Source of the DNA: Dendrobium chrysotoxum
Taxonomy: Eukaryota; Streptophyta; Magnoliopsida; Asparagales; Orchidaceae
Direction: 5' to 3'
DNA: 64,000 bases
NCBI GenBank assembly: GCA_019925795.1
Contig: CM034307.1
Location: forward strand, 496,001-560,000
Part shown: in pieces, positions 1 through 12,200 of the stretch
Layout of the letters: the number at the start of each line of letters is the position of its first letter
Numbering within the stretch: the stretch's first letter is position 1
Translations under genes and position numbers: made by a program
Notes under the pieces: model-generated
Seen by the model: only the letters and a program-made list of their open reading frames with translations
Told to the model about the DNA's origin: nothing
The model's database searches: none

Positions 1-38
1 TAAAAATATATGTGCCCCCATATAAAAATTTCCCAACA
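1..38 (-). repeat. Copia 3' LTR, first 38 nt (runs off the window)
   Basis: Begins TGTTGGGAAATTT on the minus strand, the same as the 5' LTR start at 5597. The polypurine tract AAGTGGGAGAT lies at 39-49. Confidence 0.85.
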
Positions 39-482
39 ATCTCCCACTTGGGCCACATATATATACATATAATTATACATTATAAAATAATAATAAGAGC
101 TCAATATTTGCTATCTTTATGAAATAACATCTCTAAATAATCTGGTCCATCAATCATATCAATATAGAATCAAAGCGATCTTTATTACAATTTTTCGTAA
201 CAAGATCCATCAATGGTCACTATATTAATATAATGAACGACATAGATCAAGTATGGATGTGTAGCATGAAAATTTCATGTAATGTGATCTCAAATCATGA
301 CTATTTTCAACTGGTCTAATATTATAACTCAAAAGAGTTATAACCAAAATTCAATACTTTATGCTAAACCGCAACTGAAATTAAATATCTTTATTTCAGA
401 GTTTTCAATCACTAAAATAACAATACTTTAGTTTGATCAGAAAATAAGTTCATAATAATTGAACAGTACAAACAAACTCCCA

Positions 483-1679
483 CTAAGCTAGCATATCATC
501 AAAATAGATTACACCCATACGAGTCACATGCTTATGAAATACTTTAGGTGGTAATCCTTTTGTAAGTGGGTCTGCAATCATAAAATTTGTACTAATATGT
601 TCAATAGAAATTTGAGAACTCTGAACCTTTTCTTTCACAACAAGAAACTTAATGTCAATATGCTTTGATTTTGATGAGCTCCTGTTATTCTTGGAATATA
701 ACTCAGCTGCTTTATTATCACAATATATCTTTAATGGTCTCTCAATGCTATCAATAATATGTAGCCCTGTGATAAAATTTTGCAACCATATTCCTTGATT
801 TGAAGCCTCATAACAAGCTATAAATTCTGTCTCCATTGTTGAAGAAGCTATAAGTGATTGTTTGACACTTTTCCAAGAAATAACTCCTCCAGCTAACATG
901 AAAATATAGCTTGAAGTGGATCTCCTGCTATCGAGACAACCGGCAAAATCAGAGTCGGAATACCCCATGATCTCTAAATGATCAGATCTTTGATATATGA
1001 GCATAAAATCTCTTGTCCTTTTTAGATACCTCATAACCCGTTTCACTGCTTTCCAATGATCCATTCCTGGGTTACTTAAATATCTACCATGCATTCCAAC
1101 AATGTACGCAGTATCCGAACGTGTACAAACTTGAGCATACATAAGACTCCCTACTGCCGATGCATAAGGGATTTTATCCATCTCTTGCTTTTCAACTTCA
1201 TTTCTTGGGCATTGAAGCATACTAAATTTATCCCCCTTTGCAATGGGTGTATTTCCTAGTGCATAATCTTTCATGCTAAATCTGCTAAGTACTTTATCAA
1301 TATAGGTTGTTTGTGATAACCCAAGTATACCACGGGAGCGATCCCGATGAATTTGTATACCCAACACAAAAGATGAATTTCCAAGATCTTTCATTTCAAA
1401 TTTATTTGAAAGAAATCTCTTAGTCTCATGCAATAAGTCTATATCACTACTTGCTAGCAGAATATCATCGACATATAACATCAGGAGAATAAACTTACTC
1501 CCACTGACCTTATGATAAATACATTGATCAACAGTATTTTCTTTAAAACCAAATGAAGAAATCACTTGATCAAATTTCTTATACCATTGACGGGAAGCTT
1601 GTTTTAAATCATAGATGGATTTCTTTAATTTGCACACAAGATGTTTTGAATCAGAAGATTGAAAATTTTCTGGTTGCAT
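483..1679 (-). pseudogene. Copia reverse transcriptase/RNase H, C-terminal part
   Basis: Open for 398 codons. LMLYVDDILLAS is the RT catalytic motif. RNase H follows with GYSDSDFAG, SWKSVKQSLIASSTMETEF, YCDNKAAELYSKN and KHIDIKFLVVKE, ending IADPLTKGLPPKVF before the polypurine tract. Long and open but separated by a frameshift from the first half of RT. Confidence 0.92.
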
Positions 1680-2005
1680 AATATATATAGTTTCCTCAAT
1701 GTCTCCATTAAAAATGCAGTCTTTACATCCATCTGATGTAGCTCCAAGTCATAATGAGCTACAAGTGCCATAATGATTCTAAAAGAGTCTTTCGAAGAAA
1801 CTGGAGAGAAAGTCTCTTTATAATCAATACCTTCCTTTTGAGTGAAACCTTTGGCAACTAGACGTGCCTTATATCTTTCAATATTGTCTTTTGCATCTCT
1901 TTTGGTTTTAAAAATCCATTTACAACCAATAGATTTTGCTCCTTCAGGCAATTCAGAAAGATCCCAAACATCATTGTCTTTTATTGATTTCATCTCATCT
2001 TCCAT
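1625..2005 (-). pseudogene. Copia reverse transcriptase, N-terminal part
   Basis: Open 126-codon stretch with GCKWIFKTKRDA, RYKARLVAKGFTQKEGIDY, FSPVSSKDSFR and MDVKTAFL, the fingers and first catalytic Asp of copia RT. The reading continues in another frame near 1680-1720. Confidence 0.9.
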
Positions 2006-2035
2006 GGCTTTTATCCAATTTTGGGAATTAGAACA

Positions 2036-3100
2036 TTATTTGACCTGACTAAATAAGATTGGGTCATCTTCCAATCCCATATCAAACTCATGCTCTTGGA
2101 GATATACAATATAATTATCTGAAATTGTTGTTCTCCTTTCCCTTATGGATCTCCTTAATGGCACTTCAATTTGAGGTTGTTGTCCTTCATGAAGTAATTC
2201 AAGATTATTTTGATTATCTGGATTTACAATCTGAATAATATCAGACATAATTACCTGATCATTTTCAATTGTAATATTAGGAATAGTAATATATTCCTCC
2301 TCAAAATCAAAATATTTGAGTTTATCACTCCCACTATATTCAACATCCTCAATAAATTTAGCATTGCCCGTCTCAAAAAAAAATTATTTGAGGAATCATA
2401 AAATTTAAAGCCTCTTGACCTTTCAGAGTATCCAACAAAATAACAGCTAACAATTCTTGAGTCCAATTTTCTTTCATTAGGCTTATATGGCCTAGCCTCA
2501 GCTGGACATCCCCAGATATGAAAATGCCTAATATTAGGCTTCTTTCCAGTCCATAACTCATATAGGATTTTAGCTACTGCTTTGCTTGGAACTCTATTAA
2601 GAATATAAACTGCAGTCTTTAAGATTTCTCCCCAAAGTGATTATGTTAAAAAAAGAATGACTAATCATACTTCTAACCATATCCTTTAAAATTTTATTTC
2701 GTCTCTCAGCTACACCATTTTGACTTAGAGTCTAGTATAGTGTATTGAGGAACGATGCCACATTCTGCTAAATATCTTGCAAAAGGGCATGGATGTTGTT
2801 CACCTAATCCATCATATCTACCATAATATTTACCACTACAGTCAGATTTGACAGCTTTAATCTTCTTACCAAGTTGATTTTTAACTTCAGTTTTGAAGAT
2901 CTTAAATACATCCAGAGATTCTTATTTTTCATGAATTAAGTATAAGTACCCATAACGAGAATAATCATCTATGAAAGTAATAAAATACTGTTGACTATTC
3001 TAAGAAGCTATAGAGAATGAGCCACAAAAATCAGTATGTATTAATTCCAAGACATTTAAACTTCTTTTAGCATATAATTTCTTAATATTTATTTGTTTTC
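2036..3100 (-). pseudogene. Copia integrase remnant
   Basis: Blocks in order: ELIHTDFCGSFSIAS, FIDDYSRYGYLYLIHEK, the VSCYFVGYSERSRGFKFYD block (2380-2460) and the linker RRSIRERRTT (2120-2150). The pieces are in different frames with several stops, so this is not translatable. Confidence 0.85.
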
Positions 3101-3118
3101 CCTTTTTAATGAGCTATT

Positions 3119-3181
3119 TAGCATATTTTGGACAATCCTTTTTCACATGACCAGTTTTCTTACAGAAGAAACAAGTAATAA
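3119..3181 (-). pseudogene. Copia Gag zinc knuckle fused to integrase segment
   Basis: CFFCKKTGHVKKDCPKYAK is a CX2CX4HX4C knuckle. Instead of protease (DSG) it is followed within about ten codons by GKQINIKK and ELIHTDFCG, the integrase linker and core. Roughly 0.5-0.7 kb is missing by comparison with the usual copia layout. Confidence 0.85.
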
Positions 3182-3358
3182 CCAGATATTACTTCTGTTG
3201 TACTTTAGGTTGTGAAGTCTCTTTATCTGCAGCTCCTTTAACTTTATAATTCATTTCCTTTTGGTAGTAAAATTATGAGAAAAGAAGTTAAGTGAGCACT
3301 TTCTATCTTTTCTTATTTTAATCTTTCTTCCTCTTGCACACACTGAGCAATGAGCTCA

Positions 3359-3895
3359 TTAAGAGTATATTTTTTCCTTTTGAGTATTATAACTTATCTT
3401 AAAAGGACTGAACTGTGCAGGAAGAGAGATCAATACTAGATGCACAAAAATGTCATCAGACAATTCTAACTTTAATGCTCTTAGTCTTGTAACAATATTA
3501 GATATTTCCATAATATACTTCTTTATATTCCCTTTGCCTTTATACCGCATCGAAACAAGTTTATTAAGAATAGTACTTGTTTCGACCTTTTTAGAACCTA
3601 CAAAACGGTCTGCTATTTGGCTTAGGAACTTCTTTGCATTTTTCTCCTCAAGTATTGCACCCCTTATGGTATCTGGAATAGAATGCTTCATGATCATAAG
3701 ACTCATGCGGTTTGAACGCTCCCACTTTTCAAAATTTTCCCTTTGTTCAATAGTGCTTTCCGCAGTAAGGGCAGGAGGGCGTTCAGTCCGAATCGCATAG
3801 TCTAAATCCATACACCCAAGAACAATAGTAATGTGCTCTTTCCATTTATCAAAATTAGAGCAATTAAGCACTTGAATGTTATTTAAATTGACAGA
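3359..3895 (-). pseudogene. Copia gag remnant (UBN2-type)
   Basis: An open stretch of 170 codons contains FDKWKEHITIVLGCMDL, then RDVFVGSK-like and MRYKGKGNIKKYI blocks, typical of plant copia Gag. Codons upstream of the first Met (to about 3895) continue the homology, so the true start has been lost. The downstream TLNELIAQCVQEEERL block is in another frame (near 3310-3355), showing a frameshift. Confidence 0.85.
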
Positions 3896-4375
3896 TAATG
3901 AAGAAATATTTACTAAAAAAGAACAAAAAATTAACTCATAATTAGTAAAAATATAAGGTGGGCCCTTTATAAGATACCTAGCACAACATCATAATTTAGT
4001 CTTTGGACAAAAATTATAATTTGTAAACGGCACTCTTAAAATTATAGTTAATAAATATTGATAATAAATTCTGCTAATAATAACCCTTTCTTTGGACCAA
4101 CTTATTATATATATGAATAATTTAGAAAATTATCACATATTTAAAGTCCGGCCAAAAAAAAAAATCTTCCTTTGGGCCGATTATTTTTTTCGCATAGACT
4201 AGAAATAAATCTTTAGTATTATTCAATTAAGTTTAAATTAAATAAATTAATTTAATAGAGGTAACTTTGGTGACATATTATTTCAATTTAATTTAATTTT
4301 AAATAATGAATAATTATTTTAAATAAGAAATATTTAATTGATAAATATATTTTATTAATAAATAATTGATTTATT

Positions 4376-4711
4376 TATAAGTCACTAATTAATTTAATGA
4401 CGTTATAAATAGATGACTACTCATGTCATTAAGAATATAAATATATTTAATTTAAGAGTTATAAGTCATTGATTAATTTAATGACATTATAAATACATGA
4501 CTTTTCATGTCATTAAGAATATAAATATATTTAATTCAAGAGTTATAAGTCATTAATTAATTTAATGACATTATAAATACAAGACTCTTCATGTCATTAA
4601 GAATATAAATATATTTAATTCAAGAGTTATAAATAATTAATTAATTTAATGACATTATAAATACATGACTCTTCAAGTCATTAAAAATATAAATATATTT
4701 AATTCTTATAT
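4376..4711 (-). repeat. Four 84-bp tandem repeats in copia leader
   Basis: Units start at 4376, 4460, 4544 and 4628, an exact 84-bp spacing. Each contains TTAATTTAATGAC, TTATAAATA and GTCATTAAGAATATAAATA with few changes. The array is between the PBS and gag. The whole leader (3900-5100) is AT-rich and contains no convincing ORF. Confidence 0.9.
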
Positions 4712-5101
4712 GTAACCAACAAATTAAAAAAAAATAATAACAAAATAACTATTTTTTATTTTGCAAATTCATCAACAATGGCAACTTTTCGTATTCTCAT
4801 ACGAAAAAAAAAACTAAATCCATGAAAATGATGAACTCAATTGATGACAAAAGTAGTGAAGAATCAGTACTATTACGGTAATGTTGAACTTCACAATTTA
4901 ATTGTCATCTCTCAATTTTTCAAGACAAAGAAAAATAGATTTTGAAAAATTACTTGCAAATATTTTTCATCAAGAAATCAGAATTTTTCCAAATGAAAAA
5001 TCATTATCAAACGAATATTTTCTTTGATGGAAAAAAACTCAAACAAAATCAAAAAACGTACTCAAAGAAAATTATTTCACGTTGATTCAACATGAAAATC
5101 A

Positions 5102-5114
5102 GGCTCTGATACCA
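5102..5114 (-). other. Copia primer binding site (initiator tRNA-Met)
   Basis: Reverse complement reads TGGTATCAGAGCC, complementary to the 3' end of plant initiator tRNA-Met, directly inside the 5' LTR. Confidence 0.9.
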
Positions 5115-5117
5115 CTT

Positions 5118-5597
5118 ATTAGGATTTAAACGAGACAGAAAAATAATTTCATCATCTCCAAAAATCATGTCGAATCATAGAGAAAATGATTGTCAAAAGC
5201 GTACCTGAATCCATTTGAATTGTCGAATCGAGGTATTCGATCTTCCACGTTTGAAGCGGCGTTCTCCAAGAGAACAAGAGACCCCTTCTTTTCACTCAAG
5301 ATGGGAAATAAGGAAAATGAGAACATCACCGCTTAAACTGGGGATCATGACCCTTTTATACTTCAAGTGTATTTATTTTTATTTCAGCCCATCATTAAAA
5401 TAAAAATAAATACTTGGCCTCTACACAAATAATTTAATTCCATACAAATTTAAATGAGATGCCACATAAGCCAAATAATAATTTAATTCTTAAATAGATC
5501 ACAAATTTTATTTGGCTCAATATTAGATAGCTTCTAATGTATAAAATTTTATTTATATGTAAAAGTATATGTGCCCACATATAGAAATTTCCCAACA
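5118..5597 (-). repeat. Copia 5' LTR (480 bp)
   Basis: Minus-strand LTR starts TGTTGGGAAATTTCT at 5597, matching the sequence after the polypurine tract at 38. It ends near 5118, two bases before the primer binding site. Confidence 0.85.
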
Positions 5598-6037
5598 GAT
5601 AAGACACTACCCTGTTACTTTTCGGGGGAGTCTATAGGTACTAAGGAGCAATTACACAGGAAAACTTTCAGAGCTGTACACAACCTCTTTTATAAACAAG
5701 GAATCAGAACAAAGAATTAATAAAAGAGTAACCATTAGAAAAGGTTTGAAAAATAGTTATTAATGAAAAATATTCTTCAACCAAAGTACAAAATCTGTAA
5801 CTGTACGATGGGAAAGCAATAAATAGTCAACTATGTTTCTATAATATATATAGTCACAGTGTACTCTACAAAAGTTTTGCTTATTAAACGGCTGCTTGCA
5901 ATTATGATTCGAGAGGCCACCAACATGCCTTGAACAGGTGCAGGTTTGTTTACGTACAGCAATCTTTCAAGAAATTTAAAAAGATATGATTCAATGTAAA
6001 GTGTTTAACTATTATTGAGAGATACTAGATCACTAAC
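5598..6037 (-). other. KIN-8B intron sequence between copia and exon 12
   Basis: Intron DNA with no gene that I can see. The 15 bases next to the copia LTR (GATAAGACACTACCC) also occur at 30557-30571, at the edge of the dispersed repeat described there. Confidence 0.6.
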
Positions 6038-6274
6038 CTTATCTTTGATGATGGCATCATCTAGGTGTTGCAGTTCAGTGCGGTTTCGAAGGTTTGTTTC
6101 CTCCAGCTCAAATAATGCCTTCTGTAGATTTATGCGTTCCTGGACATTTTCACTAGTTTCCTGGCTTAGAGTATTTAGCCAAGAAATCTCACCATCTGAA
6201 TTTTTCTCAACAGATTTTACGTTGACGTGAGAATCCTTCTCAGCTAGTTCCTTTCTCAAACGACAAACTTCCAC
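6038..6274 (-). CDS. KIN8B: KIN-8B exon 12 (residues 376-454, coiled coil)
   Basis: Encodes VEVCRLRKELAEKDSH, then SWLNTLSQETSENVQERINL and RNRTELQHLDDAIIKDK, a highly conserved kinesin-8 coiled coil. The donor GTTAGT ends it. The next exon is left of the copia element at 1-5597, outside the window. Confidence 0.94.
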
Positions 6275-9200
6275 CTACACTTATTAATTTAGAGAAAATC
6301 TCATCAATAATTAGAACACATGCATGCTTCTTCATAAAAATATTATTACCTGGAGATTGTCTATCATTTTTTGGTAATCTGCAACATGCAGGTCGATAAT
6401 CCCAATGTTTTTCTGAAAGAAAGAACTAAGTTAACATTAGAAAATATTTGCTTATTGGTAATACGTCATGTATTTCTGAAGCAAAGATGCAGTAAGAGTG
6501 TCATAACTTTCATTTATTTCCTTAGATGTTCAAGGTTTATGTTACAATAAATTTTGATTTTAAGAAGCTAAAGAAAATTCAAGCTATTACAATACAATCT
6601 TGTGAGCTAATGCTTGCGAAAATATGTAGCCTAGGGTGTTAGATTATTTAGCTTATATGCTATAACTTTAAACCACATGTAAGCAAACATAATCCTTCGC
6701 TAATACATCTATCGAAACTTAGATAATTTCCAGCATGCATGAACCATTGGCGCGGGATAAGATGGCTAACGCTAGGGAATCCTAGCAACGATAGTTTAAA
6801 CCCTTGTCTTCGCAATTTTTTAGGATCTAGAAGAATGGTTAAAGTCAAACTGGAGTACACATAAGAAAACGAGCATCTTTGTGATTTTTTAAACCCAGTC
6901 GGATCTATCCATCAGCAAATCCTTGACAATCAAACATAATCCCTTAAAGAATAAACAGCAAAATTATGTCCTATATCCCATTTGAGCCTAGGATAAAAAA
7001 TAATACAATGATCGATTTTCAAATGTTTGCCCATTCTTCATGAGGCTTCAGTTAATTTTTGACATTCTATTATTTTTCCTCTCTTTTTTCTCAAAGCAAG
7101 AAGGTTCAAGGAAATGATTATCAATAACTGAAAAAGATGAGCATTTTAGTCTCAATTAAATAAGTATCTATGAAGAAGTCCAAATACTCAAAAATCTGAA
7201 AAAAAGAAAGTAAATAGCAAAATGACTGCTATTACATGGACATGTGTCTTGATTTCCTTGGCTCGGTCAGCATATTTCAGAGTATTGACTGTATGATGAT
7301 ACTGATCATCCGCAGGTGATATGGTAGCAATCATTACGGTTTGAGAGTTTCCACTAAGACCATCCTTTAATATCCGAGTCAGCTTGCTGCAGAATACCAA
7401 GTATAAGACGCCTGTCAAGACTAAACAAAAAATCTCATCTTGTATAGCAAAACATGTCAGGTACCTATTCCTATAAGGGACATATGCAAGACCCTTCTTC
7501 TGGTGTTTTCCCAAGGCATTGATGCAGTTTGCCAAAGCAAGAAGTGAGCGATTAATATTGGCTCCATCTCTAAGTTTCTGGCCTCCACTATTAGTTTCAG
7601 AGGCTCTTTCACTGAAAATTGAATGACAACACGGTTTCAAAACAAAAAAGTAAAAAATAATTTTAAAAACAAAGTGTGCCAAGGAAATCACACAACCTGC
7701 CAGCTAGATCAACTAGTGCAAGCTTTCCACGCAGAATCTGATTGCGGTGTTGATTTTTCTGTTTCCTTTTCACGTTGATCTCCAGTACAGCATGTGAACT
7801 GTTGATGCCAGTTAAAGACATAAAAAATCACTTTAAATTAGTGTTTAATTCCAGTGTCATGGCAAAAATTATTTTTTACATGCCCTGTAAGAAGGCAAGT
7901 CATACATATGTTGTAAGCGAGAAAGCCAGCAACAAATTGGAAGGAGTAGGGACATGTGAAGAAAATTCAATAAAATTGTCATGAAAGCAAGATAAAATTC
8001 GCATTCACTTGGGAAGAAGATACAAAGCGCTTTAATATGTTTCTGCACTGTGTTAATCTTGTCCGGTGGGCAAGAAAGGTCTCAAAGCCCTAACAAATCA
8101 TTAGAATTTTGAAGCGCAGGAACAATGCATAAGCTACAATTCTGTAGCTTACCGTGATGAAGTTGCATTGGCCTCTGTGCTTTCTGTCTTACGCCTACTA
8201 TTTCCAAGATTTAGAAGCTCAAGAATTCTGTCAGCTGATTGAACCTGAGGAAATTGACTAATAAATAAATGACAAGCAGAAACCGGGCAACTACAAAGTA
8301 AACTTGAAAAAAGAGCATCCTAAGAGAAATAAATAATACAAATACGAGGCACGTAATCCTGCCATGATTAATTTCGTTATCTAATGGCATAAGCATTGCA
8401 TGCTTAAGGAAGTATTCATGAAAATTAATATGCAGAATGATGTCACCATCAAGGAATTAAGAGTTACAACAAATTGCTAATTGTTCCATAATAGAAGCAT
8501 CGAAGAATAGGACTACGTTTCAGAACCTAATTTAAAATTTTATTTTGATGGTATCTATGGAATTTATTGCCATGAGGTGGACAATTTTATAGAAATCTTT
8601 CAGAAAAGCATTGGACCCGAATTCAATCTATAGATGTTGGAAGCATTTCTAAACTGAGTCATTGAGGTTTCTAAGTTTCTGTTGACCCCTATATCTAAAA
8701 CCACGCATAAAAGGACAAAAATGATGAACCAAGTAGTGCGCGCGTTGGTCCGACACCTTACTTGAAGGGTCAAATGATCTCCGATTACAAAACGGATTGC
8801 GTTGTTGCGTCCGAAATGTCGTCAACATTAAAGATCTACATTTTATTTAATTAATTTGGATCAACCGGGGTGGTGGCACGCAAATCAAAACAATCCTAAT
8901 GCGATGCGAGAACATGCATTTCAAGGAAAATTGGCCTCGTCGTCGACCAAACGATCTCCGATGGACGAACGGACTTCGCCACCACGTCCGGAATGCTTTC
9001 AACCTTTAAAAACTACATTTTTTTTACTCAATTCAAAGTGTTCGGATTGGCGGCACGACCGGAGTTACTCAAATGCGGCAGTGCGCAGTTCAAGAAAATC
9101 AGCCTCATCGTCGACCTAACGATCTCCGATTGACGAACGGACTTCGCCATCGTGTCCGGAACATTTTCAACCTTTGAAAACTACATTTTTTTTACTCAAT

Positions 9201-12200
9201 TCAAAGCATTCAGATTGGCGGCGCGACCGGAATAATTCAAACGCCGCAGTGCACAGTTCAAGAAAATCAGGCTCATCGTCGACCTAATGATCTCTGATTG
9301 ACGAACGGACTTCGCCACTGCGTCCGGAACATCCCAAATACTTAAGAATGACTTTTAATTTGATTGAATTAAATGACGTACGAGAAGGTGGACATGAATT
9401 GCGAGGCAAAAGCAAAAATCGCAAGGTAATGATGCGCAAGCTAAGGAATTTAGCCCTCGGTGTCGAACAAATGACCTCCGATCGACGAACGGACTGTCTC
9501 ATTGCGTCCGGAACACTGTCAATACTCTAAATTGACTGTCAATTTGTCCAAATTAAAAATATGCCGTGACCAACGAGGGCCTTAATGCAGTAACGCATAT
9601 TTCGAGAAAATTGGCCTCGTCGTCGCTCAAACGTCGTCCGATCGCAAAACAGACTGCACCACCGCGTCCGGAACATCGTCGATACCCTAAATCCATTGTT
9701 AATTTGTCTAACTCTGATATTTGATGAATTTGACACGTGAATCAAGATAAAATGCACATGAGTCGAGAAATTATGCAAATTGAGGCGATTTTTGAACTAA
9801 TTAATGCACTGTCATCGCTTTAGATTAATGATAATATTAATCTTAAAAAATTATTATTAATATTATTTTTTAATTTAAGCAAAATCAAATGTCAAAATTC
9901 GTGTCAAATCCAAAATTAATTCAGATCATCTCATCCTCAGATATTCTGCTCTGAACTCCGATCAATTCCCAGATATTCTGCTGAAATATCCCACAAATCC
10001 AGCGGATTACCTCAGACAAATGTCTCTATCGTTGTTAAGAAAAAAAAAGAGATAAGCTTTTTGTTGGACGCCTCAGAACCCTCTTCATCATGTTCTGCTC
10101 CCTTTGCTTTCTCATTTTACAGACGTTGGAAGAAGAAGCAGTCCTCTACTCCCTTGACCGAGCTCTTCTCGCTTAGATCCTATAGCTGATTACTCTTCTA
10201 GCACCAAACTGCATGCTTCTCCTTGTCAAATCCCTGTAGCTTAATCATTCTCTTGTCCGTCCCCAGTCTAAGCAGCTCGCCAACCTTCCCTTCCACTCTT
10301 CAGCCTTGTCTTCTTGCTGTAGTCAAATCCAAGCAGCCGCCTAGATCTCCTGCCTGCAGCCACACTAACTCCAGCAAACCTCTTTACTCGTCCCTACCCA
10401 CATAGCAGCTGGCTTCCTCCCTCTTCGTTAAATCAAAAAGAAGCCTTTCCTCAACTTCACGATGGCTGCTCTTTGATCTTCCAAACTCCTGTTCCTAACC
10501 TCCTTGCCGCAACAAGCTCAAGCCCTCCCTTTTGACCTCATAGAGCCACATTAATCCACAACCCGTCAAGAAACGCGAGCTCTACAAGACGGAGCCTTCA
10601 CCTACGCCGAGGTCCATAATGACCTTCCCGATCTCTCAGGAAGAGATCATCCGGCAGCGGAGGAACAAGGAGGAGATGGCAATGGTGACGGCGCTCCGGC
10701 GGCTATCCTTCTCTGCCGAGGCGAGGAGATTGCATCATCTGTCTTCGGCTTCTCTCTGTTTCATGTCTTCTCTTCCAAGCGAGGCTTCTTCTTACAAGAA
10801 GGATGGATCACACGTCACATTGCCTAAGCAACTCAACACTTCACTTGAGGTCGTGGATCCGGAGGTTGCCGACATCATCGAGCTTGAGAAGAATAGACAA
10901 TGGAAAGGTCTGGAGCTTTTACCTTTAGAGTATTTTATATTGGTGTCGGTGATGCAAGACGTTAGATCTGTTACAACTAAGGGTACCCCGGTGTAAGATA
11001 CTGTGATGGAAATGAATATATTGACATGATTTGAATGGTGATGCTCCATCTCCTAAGAAGCAATGTACTGAATATATGAATGTTCTGGTGGAGCGCACTT
11101 CCTTTACTTCTCCCATCAAGGATCGAATACCGTCAACTCCATGTAGAAAATCTATCATCCAAGGTATCCGTCATGAAGATCTCATGTCTTTTAGGAATGG
11201 TTTCCTAATTGTCAAAGAAAGGGACTTGATATGCGGTACTCTAGCCAAGGATGATAAAAATAAAGAACAGCAAGTTGAAGGGGAGCAAAATCAAGATATG
11301 AAATAGGAAGAAACTAAGGATGATGAAGTTAAAAAAGACGGTGGCAATATGATCGATGAACTGGAGCAGGATAAAGGCAATAAAGAAGAAAACGAGCAAT
11401 AAGAGGAATTCTTTGATAAAGAAAAGGAGGGTCAAACGGAAGAAGATGGCTTGTTTGATAACAAGGAGGCTGGAGGATGTTGTGAAGAAACTTGATAAAA
11501 TTTCTGCTGATGTTGATAATTTCCTTCATCTTTTAGAAAGTACAAAACAAGTTAATGCTTTGTTGTTTGAAACAATTTTCGAAGCTCCTAACCACCTCAA
11601 GAGCTGCTGCCACAGTGACACTCTTCCTACAAATTCCTACACACAACAACCATTTCCCCAACTCAAACCCGACAACTCTTTATGCATAAATCCTGTTTAT
11701 TTGATTGTTGATTACATTAATTATGTTGTTGTAATTATTGTTGAATATAATTATTAATAATTATAATTATTTGTTGATTATAATTATTGATAATTATATG
11801 TATATATATATATATATAATTATAATCTCTATTAATTATAATTAGTAATAATTATAATTATTCTTAATTATTGATAGTTATACTTATTGTTAATTATAAT
11901 TATTGATGATTATGAATTATAATTATTTTCACAAAAAAAAAGAAAAAAAAGAGAGTTTCAAAAAAAAAAAAAAAAAAAAAGAAGCAAAAAGAAAGAAGGA
12001 AAAGCCAAAAAAAAAGGAATAAAAAAAAAGAGGGAGAGAGGGATCCTTTTTGCCCATTTCACTTAGATTCACTTCTCGTTGTTGGCGACGAGTTGGCAAA
12101 CCCCCTACGCGCTCACGTAGCGTAGTAGGGAGGGAAGCTAACGCGACGCCTACAACGAGGCGGGTAATCGCCTTAAACCCCATCCTCGATGCTAGCGACG

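Larger units (their letters stand above)
1..5597 (-). mobile_element. Decayed Ty1/copia LTR retrotransposon in KIN-8B 3'-side intron
   Basis: LTR retrotransposon read on the minus strand, 5' LTR at 5118-5597 and the first 38 nt of its 3' LTR at the left edge. Order of remnants in the direction of transcription: PBS, leader with tandem repeats, gag, zinc knuckle, integrase catalytic core, RT, RNase H, polypurine tract. RT and RNase H after integrase define copia. The protease and the integrase zinc domain are missing: the knuckle region runs straight into the segment preceding the integrase core. Stops and frameshifts in gag, integrase and RT make it non-autonomous. It sits in the intron following KIN-8B exon 12, same strand as the gene. 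Confidence 0.92.

Noticed and set aside
5598..5612. 15-base match between copia flank (GATAAGACACTACCC) and repeat copies A and B
   Set aside because: The match does not extend in order beyond 15 bases, so I could not show that the copia element sits in a third copy of the repeat.
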